A stretch of DNA of 19,120 bases from an uncultured Clostridia bacterium. GTDB taxonomy: Bacteria > Bacillota > Clostridia > TANB77 > CAG-508. This document shows, one piece after another, positions 12,865 to 19,120 of this stretch. The notes beneath the pieces are model-generated. The model made no database searches. It saw only the letters and a list, made by a program, of their open reading frames with translations, and had not been told where the DNA came from. Numbering within the stretch: position 1 is the first letter of the stretch; the number at the start of each line of letters is the position of its first letter. The position numbers were made by a program, and so were the translations under genes. The stretch is taken from the NCBI GenBank assembly GCA_944388645.1, contig CALXJO010000007.1, forward strand, positions 1-19,120, read 5' to 3'.

Positions 12865-15366
12865 ATGAATCTACTAAATAGACTAACAGTAAAAAATTTA
12901 AAATTAAATAAGAAAAGAACAACAGTAACAATAATAGGAATAATACTTGCAACAGCATTAATATGTGGTGTTGCAACATTAGTATCTAGCTACTTAGAAT
13001 CTACTAAAGAATTTATCAAAAAAACACAAGGGGATTATCATTACGAGTTTATAAATGTCCCAATAAAAGAAGCTTTTAATATTCCTAATAATGAAAATAT
13101 AGAGAGTTCATATAATACACATACATATGATTATACACAAGTATCAGAAGATGTATTTGTGCAACTGGTAGAAGTAAGCAATATAGAAAAAATGGGAATA
13201 CAAATTGAAGAAGGTAGATTGCCACAAAGCGAAAGAGAAATAGCAGTTACAGAAAATAACTATAGTGAAAAAATTGGAGATAAAATAACCTTAAACTTAT
13301 CTGATAAAGGTATTATTGAATATACAATAGTAGGAATAGTAAATATAACAGATGACAGTTTAAATAAGCAAAATAATTCTAAAGGTAAAGAATATTTTAC
13401 AGCACTTGCTCAAATAAAAAGCCTAGATAAAGACGCAAAAGTAAATGTATATGTTAAATTTAAAAATCTTAATGAGAGAATAGATACTGCAGCAGAAATA
13501 TTGGGAATAGATAAAACAACTTTAAATACACTAGAAACAAATAATAGAGCAAAAACAGAAAAAAATCTATTCGAAAATGAAACAAATAAATATGTTATTA
13601 GTGGAAATATAAGATTAATCCAAATAGAAAGTGGAGATTATATAGATTCAACATTAGAAATGGTATTTGCAATATCAGCAATTATAATGGTAATTGTAAT
13701 ATTTACATCAGTATTTTGTATAAAAAACAGTTTTGAAATATCAATAACAGAAAAAGTAAAGCAATACGGAATGCTATCGTCTTTAGGTGCAACATCTAAA
13801 CAAATAAAGAAAAATGTGTTATATGAAGCTTTTAGACTTGGAATAATCGGAATACCATTAGGGGTATTATTTGGAACATTAGTAATATTTATAGTGCTTA
13901 AAATTGTAGAAAAAATATCTGGAAGTAGCTTATCAGGAATGAATTTTATATTTTCAACAAACTTATTAGTAATAATATTAAGTATAATATTAAGTATTAT
14001 AACAATATATTTATCTGCAAGAAAAGCATCTAAAAAAGCATCAAAAATATCACCAATAGAAGCAATTAGATCAAATGAAGATATAAAAATAAATCCTAAA
14101 AAATTAAAGACTCCTAAATTTATAAAAGGAATATTTGGTATTGGTGGAGATATAGCATATAAAAACTTAAAAAGAAATAAGAAAAAATTTAGAACAGCAA
14201 TTGTATCAATAGTAATGTGTATTACAGTATTTATAGCTATGAACACATTTATAAATGATATTTATAAAGCTAAGACTGCAACAACAGAAAGTAAAAGTTA
14301 TACTATTTTGGTTGATGGAGATGACTTTAAATTTCTACAAACTATGGCTAAAGAACTTAATTTAGATAGATATTCTATAACTAGAAGAAATTTTGTATAT
14401 AATGAAACTTTAGAAGACCATAAATCGGCAGAAGCAAAGCAGAGTACTGACGTCAATTTAAAAGGTGCACCATCAGTTTCTGTAATTTCACTAGGAAATG
14501 AAGAATATGAAAGATACATAGAAAAATTAGGTTTAAAGTATGAAGATGTAAAAGATAAAGGAATATTATATGATAGTTATACAGAGACTATAGAAACAGA
14601 AGAAAGAACAAGACATAGAGTTATTAGAATATATGATTATAAAGAAGGAGATGTAATAACTAGCAAATTAAATTCTCCAGAAATAAATGTAAATGTTGAT
14701 TTTAGCATTGAAATTGCTAAAGTTACAGATATAGAACCTTTAGGCTTAGATCAAAGTGGAACACGCGCAACAATAATTATAAGTGATGAGATGATGGATA
14801 AGATTGGTGATATGTCACCTTTTGGTTATAGTTTGTGCATTGATACAGAAAATGATAAAGTAGTAGAAGAAAAAATAAATGATAATTATATGAATTCTGG
14901 ACATATTAGGAATGTTTCAAATTATGCAGATGTAATAAGGGAAGAGCAAGCTACATCACTTACAACTTCTATCTTTTTGTATGGATTTGTAATAGCAACA
15001 GCATTAATTGGAATAACTAACATATTTAACACAATAACGACAAGCATGGAATTAAGACAAAAAGAGTTTGCACACTTAAAAGCTATAGGAATGACAAGAA
15101 AAGAATTTAACAAAATGATAAGTTTGGAAAGCTTATTTTACATACTAAAATCATTAATAATTGCAATACCTTTGGGACTAATATTATCATATATAATTCA
15201 TATAGCATTTGAAATAAATTTAGAGATGCCTTATGAATTTCCAATAATAGGAATATTAATTTCAATAATAGTAGCAAGCTTATTAATAATTGCAATAATG
15301 AGATACTCTTTAAGAAAGATAAACAAGCAAAATATAATAGAAACAATGAGGAGAGAAAATATATAG
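12865..15366 (+). CDS. ABC transporter permease with two FtsX domains
   Basis: An 833-residue membrane protein. The first half has TM helix about 20-42, an outer domain (about 50-255), then three helices (about 265-290, 331-352, 370-388). The second half repeats this: TM about 445-465 after IAYKNLKRNKKKFRTA, outer domain (470-690), helices about 700-722, 755-780 and 792-815. FtsX signatures KQYGMLSSLGATSKQIKKNV and AHLKAIGMTRKEFNKMI mark both halves. The eight-helix double-FtsX plan is seen in exporters and mechanotransmission transporters. AGGAGGTGG spans the end of the ATPase gene, suggesting coupled translation. There is no adjacent two-component system, as Bce-type resistance modules usually have. 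Confidence 0.92.
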   Translation: MNLLNRLTVKNLKLNKKRTTVTIIGIILATALICGVATLVSSYLESTKEFIKKTQGDYHYEFINVPIKEAFNIPNNENIESSYNTHTYDYTQVSEDVFVQLVEVSNIEKMGIQIEEGRLPQSEREIAVTENNYSEKIGDKITLNLSDKGIIEYTIVGIVNITDDSLNKQNNSKGKEYFTALAQIKSLDKDAKVNVYVKFKNLNERIDTAAEILGIDKTTLNTLETNNRAKTEKNLFENETNKYVISGNIRLIQIESGDYIDSTLEMVFAISAIIMVIVIFTSVFCIKNSFEISITEKVKQYGMLSSLGATSKQIKKNVLYEAFRLGIIGIPLGVLFGTLVIFIVLKIVEKISGSSLSGMNFIFSTNLLVIILSIILSIITIYLSARKASKKASKISPIEAIRSNEDIKINPKKLKTPKFIKGIFGIGGDIAYKNLKRNKKKFRTAIVSIVMCITVFIAMNTFINDIYKAKTATTESKSYTILVDGDDFKFLQTMAKELNLDRYSITRRNFVYNETLEDHKSAEAKQSTDVNLKGAPSVSVISLGNEEYERYIEKLGLKYEDVKDKGILYDSYTETIETEERTRHRVIRIYDYKEGDVITSKLNSPEINVNVDFSIEIAKVTDIEPLGLDQSGTRATIIISDEMMDKIGDMSPFGYSLCIDTENDKVVEEKINDNYMNSGHIRNVSNYADVIREEQATSLTTSIFLYGFVIATALIGITNIFNTITTSMELRQKEFAHLKAIGMTRKEFNKMISLESLFYILKSLIIAIPLGLILSYIIHIAFEINLEMPYEFPIIGILISIIVASLLIIAIMRYSLRKINKQNIIETMRRENI

Positions 15367-15392
15367 AATTTGTCAAAAATGGTAAAAAATAC

Positions 15393-15421
15393 TTGATAAA
15401 AAATTGTTTTTATAGTATAAG
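15393..15421 (+). promoter_or_regulatory. Promoter of the 122-residue orphan gene
   Basis: TTGATA (15393-15398), 17 base spacer, TATAAG (15416-15421); an overlapping TATAAT (15422-15427) would give a 23-base spacer. It follows the permease stop codon by 27 bp, separating the orphan from the ABC operon. Confidence 0.55.
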
Positions 15422-15463
15422 TATAATATAGAATTATATCTTTCTTACAAAGGAGGAAAAAGG

Positions 15464-15832
15464 ATGGAAAAACCTGTTGAAGATATAGGAAAAGTAAAAT
15501 CTGTAAAATTTCTAAAAAATATAGTTAGATTTACAAAAAAGAACAATAATAATTTAGAACAAATACAGAATTTAGAAAATACAAATACAGAGAATGAAAA
15601 CAATGCAATACAAGATATTCTAAATAGTGTAAACCAAGAAGAGAATGTAAATGTACCAGCCAAAGTTAGTACTTGGTCTAAAATAAAAGCTTTTCTATTC
15701 CAAGAAATAAGATTTGGATTTAAACCAAAGACAGAAGTTAAGCTTCAAGAAGCACATAATTTCTGGCATCAAGACGTTACAACTGAAAAAGTACATAGTT
15801 TTCTATTTCAAAAAATAAAATTTGGAAAATAA
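15464..15832 (+). CDS. Orphan protein with repeated FLFQ motif
   Basis: A 122-residue soluble, basic protein that I do not recognise. It has a good AAGGAGG site at 15450-15456, its own promoter and terminator, so it is very likely real. The C-terminal half contains a direct repeat: KIKAFLFQEIRFG (73-85) and KVHSFLFQKIKFG (109-121), consensus K-[IV]-x-[AS]-FLFQ-[EK]-I-[RK]-FG. A weaker third copy may be KSVKFLKNIVRF (12-23). Between the first and second units is an asparagine-rich, low-complexity linker (27-62). The repeats would form amphipathic strands or helices, suggesting a peptide-like binding or membrane-surface role; this is inference. Confidence 0.7.
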   Translation: MEKPVEDIGKVKSVKFLKNIVRFTKKNNNNLEQIQNLENTNTENENNAIQDILNSVNQEENVNVPAKVSTWSKIKAFLFQEIRFGFKPKTEVKLQEAHNFWHQDVTTEKVHSFLFQKIKFGK

Positions 15833-15842
15833 ATAAAATTAT

Positions 15843-15870
15843 GCAAGCCTATTTTGGCTTGCTATTTTTT
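15843..15870 (+). terminator. Terminator after the FLFQ-repeat gene
   Basis: GCAAGCC (15843-15849), six-base loop, GGCTTGC (15856-15862), then TATTTTTT. A classic intrinsic terminator. Confidence 0.88.
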
Positions 15871-15925
15871 GGCATATTATCTAAAAATTTTGGAAAAAAT
15901 AAGATAGCAAATATACTAAAAATAC

Positions 15926-15954
15926 TTGAAAACTATCTATATTTGTTATAGAAT
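15926..15954 (+). promoter_or_regulatory. Promoter of gap
   Basis: TTGAAA (15926-15931), 17 base spacer, TAGAAT (15949-15954). It lies about 54 bp before the gap start, with AAAGGAGGA just upstream of the ATG. I see no clear CggR-type operator. Confidence 0.6.
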
Positions 15955-16007
15955 TAAAAAGGTTAAAAACCAAAATGATGTATAAAATCAAAAAGGAGGA
16001 ATTTTTT

Positions 16008-17018
16008 ATGTCAGTTAAAGTTGGAATTAATGGCTTTGGAAGAATAGGAAAATTAGCATTCCAAGCAGCATTAAAAAATGAAGAAGTAGAGGTGGTTGCA
16101 GTTAATGATCCATTCTTAGCAGCAGATTATATGGCTTATATGGTAAAATATGATTCTGCACATGGTAGATTTAAAGGAGATATTAAAGCAGAAGATGGAA
16201 AATTAATTGTTGATGGAAAAACAATAAACGTATACAATGAAATGGATCCAAACAATATTCCTTGGGGAAAAGAAGGAGTAGAATATGTACTAGAATGTTC
16301 AGGTGCTTTTACAACAATGGAAAAAGCACAAGCTCATATAAATGCAGGAGCTAAAAAAGTTGTAATTAGTGCACCTTCAAAAGATGCTCCAATGTTTGTA
16401 ATGGGTGTAAACAATGAAACATATGACCCAAGCATGAACATAGTATCAAACGCATCTTGTACAACAAACTGTTTAGCACCACTTGCTAAAATAATAAATG
16501 ATAATTTTGGAATTAAAGAAGGATTAATGACAACAGTTCACTCTACAACTGCTACACAAAAAACAGTTGATGGAGCTAGTAAAAAAGATTGGAGAGGAGG
16601 ACGTGCTGCATCTAGCAACATAATACCATCTTCAACAGGAGCTGCAAAAGCTGTTGGAAAAGTAATACCAGAATTAAATGGAAAACTAACAGGTATGGCA
16701 TTTAGAGTACCAACTATAGATGTATCAGTAGTAGATTTAACATGTAATCTAGAAAAACCAGCAACATATGAAGAAATATGTAATGCTGTAAAGAAAGCAT
16801 CTGAGGGAGAATTAAAAGGAATTGTTGAATATGTTGATGAAGACGTTGTATCATCAGATTTCTTAAGTGATGAACATACATCAATATTTGATAGTAAAGC
16901 AGGAATAATGCTTACAGACACATTTGTAAAATTAGTTGCTTGGTATGATAATGAGTGGGGATATGCTCACAAATTAGTAGACTTAGCAGCATATATGGCA
17001 AAAGTAGACCATAAATAA
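16008..17018 (+). CDS. gap: Glyceraldehyde-3-phosphate dehydrogenase, type I
   Basis: Oxidises glyceraldehyde 3-phosphate with NAD and phosphate to 1,3-bisphosphoglycerate. ATG 16008 follows AAGGAGGA and starts MSVKVGINGFGRIGKLAFQA; an in-frame ATG at 15975 would add an 11-residue tail before the conserved start and was rejected. The product is 336 residues, the normal size. The NAD Rossmann motif is GINGFGRIG, the catalytic text is SNASCTTNCLAPLAK with Cys151, and WYDNEWGYAHK closes the protein. It works directly before pgk, the next gene, but a terminator and a repeat lie between them. Confidence 0.97.
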   Translation: MSVKVGINGFGRIGKLAFQAALKNEEVEVVAVNDPFLAADYMAYMVKYDSAHGRFKGDIKAEDGKLIVDGKTINVYNEMDPNNIPWGKEGVEYVLECSGAFTTMEKAQAHINAGAKKVVISAPSKDAPMFVMGVNNETYDPSMNIVSNASCTTNCLAPLAKIINDNFGIKEGLMTTVHSTTATQKTVDGASKKDWRGGRAASSNIIPSSTGAAKAVGKVIPELNGKLTGMAFRVPTIDVSVVDLTCNLEKPATYEEICNAVKKASEGELKGIVEYVDEDVVSSDFLSDEHTSIFDSKAGIMLTDTFVKLVAWYDNEWGYAHKLVDLAAYMAKVDHK

Positions 17019-17040
17019 TAAGACTATCTTTTTAATATTA

Positions 17041-17074
17041 GGGCTTGAAAACATACAAATCAAGCCCTCTTGTT
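17041..17074 (+). terminator. Terminator after gap
   Basis: GGGCTTGA (17041-17048), 11-base loop, TCAAGCCC (17060-17067), then TCTTGTT. It separates gap from pgk transcription, at least partly. Confidence 0.85.
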
Positions 17075-17081
17075 AAAAAGC

Positions 17082-17252
17082 TAGATATTAGAGATTTATC
17101 AATATAATCAATTTCAATTGTAAATTTATATATTTTGAAAATTTCGAGGAGCCGCGTAAGTTTTGGAGCAAGCTTTGCTTGCGGCCCAAGGGGACGAAGA
17201 AATTTGAAAAAATATATAAATTTACAAAAAGATGATAAATTTGTAATATCTA
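17082..17252 (-). repeat. GC-cored palindromic repeat, copy 3, inverted
   Basis: An inner palindrome (17118-17227) with arms TTGTAAATTTATATATTTT and its complement encloses a GC-rich core. Its reverse strand reads GCTCCAAAACTTACGCG, matching the apex of copies 1 and 2. Outside it is a second pair, 17082-17101 and 17233-17252, inverted with 18 of 20 matches, so the whole unit is 171 bp, almost the length of copy 1 (173 bp). The outer pair differs in sequence from that of copy 1, and no target duplication is visible. Confidence 0.65.
17221..17249 (+). promoter_or_regulatory. Predicted pgk promoter at the edge of the repeat
   Basis: TTTACA (17221-17226), 17 base spacer, TAATAT (17244-17249). 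The -35 box is part of the inner palindrome arm and the -10 lies in the outer inverted repeat, so repeat copy 3 appears to supply the pgk promoter. The leader then holds CTTTAGA-TAA-TCTAAAG (17254-17270) and the palindrome GATAAATTTATC (17273-17284). Confidence 0.5.
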
Positions 17253-17307
17253 ACTTTAGATAATCTAAAGCTGATAAATTTATCGATAAATTAAGGAGGA
17301 TTTTATA

Positions 17308-18495
17308 ATGAATAAAAAAACTGTAAGAGACATCGATTTAAAAGGAAAGAAAGTTTTAGTAAGATGTGATTTCAACGTACCATTAGATGAAAACTTTAAT
17401 ATAACAGATAATAGGAGAATAGTTGGAGCACTTCCAACAATAAAATATCTATTAGACAATGACTGCAAAATAATATTATGCTCTCATCTAGGTAGACCAA
17501 AGGGTCAAGTAAAAAAAGAATTTTCTTTAGCACCTGTTGCAAAAGAATTATCTAGATTATTAGGAAAAGAAGTAAAACTTGCAGATGACATTATAGGAGA
17601 AAGTGCAAAAACATTAACAGCAAATATGAAAAATGGAGATATAGTTTTACTAGAAAATGTAAGATTTGATGCAAGAGAAGAAGCAAATGATCCAGAATTT
17701 GCAAAAGAATTAGCAAGCCTTGCAGAAGTATATGTAAATGATGCTTTTGGAACAGCACATAGAGCACATAGTTCAACAGCAGGAGTTGCTGCATACTTAC
17801 CAGCAGTATCAGGATTCTTAATGGAAAAAGAGATAAATTTCTTAGGAACAGCTTTAGAAAACCCAGAAAGACCTTTTGTAGCAATACTAGGAGGAAAAAA
17901 GGTTTCAGATAAAATAGGAGTAATAGATAGCTTACTAGAAAAAGTAGACACATTAATGATTGGTGGAGGAATGGCATATACTTTCTTTAAATCAATGGGA
18001 TATAATGTAGGAAACTCTATATGCGAATTAGATAAACTAGATTTAGCAAAAGAACTAATGGAAAAAGCAAAAGCTAAAGGTGTTAAATTAATGTTACCAG
18101 TAGATACAAAAGTTGGTAAAGAATTTAAAGAAGACACAGAAAGCAAAGTTGTTCCATATACACAAATACCAGACGGTTGGGAAGGTTTTGACATAGGAAC
18201 AGAAACAATAAAAATGTATGAAGAAGAGCTTAAAAAAGCAAAAACAGTTATATGGAATGGACCTGTTGGATTATTTGAATTTGATCAATTTGCTGTTGGA
18301 ACAAATAGTTTAGCAAAATGCTTAGGAAGCTTAGAAGGAGTTACAACAATAATTGGTGGAGGAGATTCAGCAGCGGCTATAGAGAAATTAGGAATAGGAG
18401 ATAAATTTACACATATATCTACTGGTGGAGGAGCATCACTAGAATTTTTAGAAGGAAAAAAACTTCCAGGAGTAGAATGTTTACTAGATAAATAA
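17308..18495 (+). CDS. pgk: Phosphoglycerate kinase
   Basis: Transfers phosphate from 1,3-bisphosphoglycerate to ADP, the first ATP-yielding step of glycolysis. Full length at 395 residues. Substrate-side motifs are KVLVRCDFNVPLDE, CSHLGRPKG and NDAFGTAHRAHSS; the nucleotide side has ILGGKKVSDKIGV, GPVGLFE, GGGDSAAAIEKLG and the ending STGGGASLEFLEGKKLPG. AAGGAGGA at 17293-17300 sets ATG 17308. It uses the product of gap, immediately upstream, and is followed after 18 bp by a Nudix gene, probably in the same transcript. Confidence 0.97.
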   Translation: MNKKTVRDIDLKGKKVLVRCDFNVPLDENFNITDNRRIVGALPTIKYLLDNDCKIILCSHLGRPKGQVKKEFSLAPVAKELSRLLGKEVKLADDIIGESAKTLTANMKNGDIVLLENVRFDAREEANDPEFAKELASLAEVYVNDAFGTAHRAHSSTAGVAAYLPAVSGFLMEKEINFLGTALENPERPFVAILGGKKVSDKIGVIDSLLEKVDTLMIGGGMAYTFFKSMGYNVGNSICELDKLDLAKELMEKAKAKGVKLMLPVDTKVGKEFKEDTESKVVPYTQIPDGWEGFDIGTETIKMYEEELKKAKTVIWNGPVGLFEFDQFAVGTNSLAKCLGSLEGVTTIIGGGDSAAAIEKLGIGDKFTHISTGGGASLEFLEGKKLPGVECLLDK

Positions 18496-18513
18496 GAATA
18501 GGAGGAAAGCTTT

Positions 18514-19101
18514 TTGGGAGAAATTTTAGACATATTTGACGAAAGAGGAAACAAAACTGGAGAACGAATGGAGAAAGAGACTGCGATAAAATCTGGGAAA
18601 TTGATAAAAGCTTTCCAAATTTGGATAATAGATAGTAATTCACAAGTACTTGTGCAAAAAAGAGCAAACACAAGAAGACATGATGCAGGGAAGATAGACC
18701 TACTTTCAGGGCATGTACAGAGTAGAGAATTAGAAAGTCATGCAGTACAAAGAGAAATAAAAGAAGAACTAGGACCAAATGCAATAAAACAACGAGAATT
18801 TCAAAAATTGGTGAAAGTAGGCTCTGAGCATATTGACTTTAGAAAATATGGAAAAGAAGGAAACTATATAGTTCCATGGTATTTATTAAAATTAAATAGA
18901 ACAATCTCTAATGAAGATTTACAATTAGAAAAAGAAGAAGTAGACACTGTACAATGGATTGATTATGAGACTTTTAAAAATATGATAATTAATAAAACTC
19001 CAAACTTAAGAATTCCATATTTGCCACAAATAAGTAAGCTTTTAGAAAAGCTAGATAGTTTGGTATATCAGCAGGATCAAGATAGAGATGAGGATAGATA
19101 A
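18514..19101 (+). CDS. Nudix hydrolase
   Basis: A 195-residue Nudix protein. The box GHVQSRELESHAVQREIKEELG (given here as positions 66-87, key residues Gly66, Glu72, Arg80, Glu81, Glu84, Glu85, Gly87) fits GX5EX7REUXEEXG. The N-terminal text ILDIFDERGNKTGE and FQIWIIDSNSQVLVQKRA resembles the isopentenyl-diphosphate isomerase-like Nudix group, whose members include isomerases and house-cleaning pyrophosphatases. The start is TTG 18514 with AGGAGG at 18500-18506. It sits 18 bp after pgk. Substrate cannot be told from sequence, and no terminator is seen after it within the window. Confidence 0.9.
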   Translation: MGEILDIFDERGNKTGERMEKETAIKSGKLIKAFQIWIIDSNSQVLVQKRANTRRHDAGKIDLLSGHVQSRELESHAVQREIKEELGPNAIKQREFQKLVKVGSEHIDFRKYGKEGNYIVPWYLLKLNRTISNEDLQLEKEEVDTVQWIDYETFKNMIINKTPNLRIPYLPQISKLLEKLDSLVYQQDQDRDEDR

Positions 19102-19110
19102 AAGAATTTA

Positions 19111-19119
19111 GAAGGAGAA
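19111..19119 (+). promoter_or_regulatory. Ribosome site of a gene starting beyond the window
   Basis: GAAGGAGAA at the right edge, ten bases after the Nudix stop codon, is a good Shine-Dalgarno sequence. It implies that another + strand gene follows closely, likely in the same operon. Confidence 0.5.
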
Positions 19120-19120
19120 G

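Noticed and set aside
13638..14246. 202-codon hydrophobic - strand frame over the permease
   Set aside because: Complement of membrane-helix codons in an AT-rich gene; no ribosome site.
15975..16007. Earlier ATG start for gap
   Set aside because: Adds 11 unconserved residues, while AAGGAGGA lies between it and the canonical start at 16008.
17505..18194. 229-codon - strand open frame over pgk
   Set aside because: Shadow of the pgk gene; no start signals and no recognisable protein text.

Overview
This is an AT-rich, densely coding stretch of a Bacillota chromosome, most likely from a spore-forming member of the Clostridia (low GC, strong AGGAGG ribosome sites, alpha-operon ribosomal gene order, a zinc-binding S4, an expanded L17 and SpoVT). 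I cannot name the genus. Every coding region but one is on the + strand, apart from a small predicted toxin peptide.

Region 1 (1-4561) is the end of the ribosomal protein superoperon: map (5' end outside the window), infA, rpmJ, rpsM, rpsK, rpsD, rpoA and rplQ, closed by a bidirectional terminator. The 274 bp between rpmJ and rpsM hold a nested hairpin where an S4-type alpha-operon control element could lie.

Region 2 (4562-5652) is the most unusual. A small membrane-anchored protein resembling half a family 2 glycosyltransferase runs on the - strand, with its own promoter. Against that promoter lies a 173 bp MITE-like element (4974-5146) with 17 bp terminal inverted repeats and an 8 bp target duplication. 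Next comes a compact locus that looks like a type I toxin-antitoxin system laid out like enterococcal par/Fst. A 27-residue hydrophobic peptide on the - strand and a small + strand RNA are driven by convergent promoters toward a shared terminator hairpin. Two direct repeats carry the start region, and the hairpin that would hide its ribosome site is conserved with a compensatory base change.

Region 3 (5653-11234): a pilin-like anchored protein with an Ig-like domain, recD2 helicase, comFC (whose natural start codon is unclear) and a stand-alone KAP-like P-loop NTPase.

Region 4 (11236-15870): a second copy of the GC-cored palindromic repeat, spoVT with a possible sigma-G promoter, a two-gene MacB/FtsX-type ABC exporter, and a 122-residue orphan protein with a repeated FLFQ motif.

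Region 5 (15926-19120): gap and pgk (lower glycolysis), separated by a terminator and a third palindromic repeat copy in opposite orientation, whose end seems to supply the pgk promoter, then a Nudix hydrolase.

The three palindromic elements share AT-rich arms and a GC-rich core and sit only between genes, so they look like a dispersed, non-coding mobile family.
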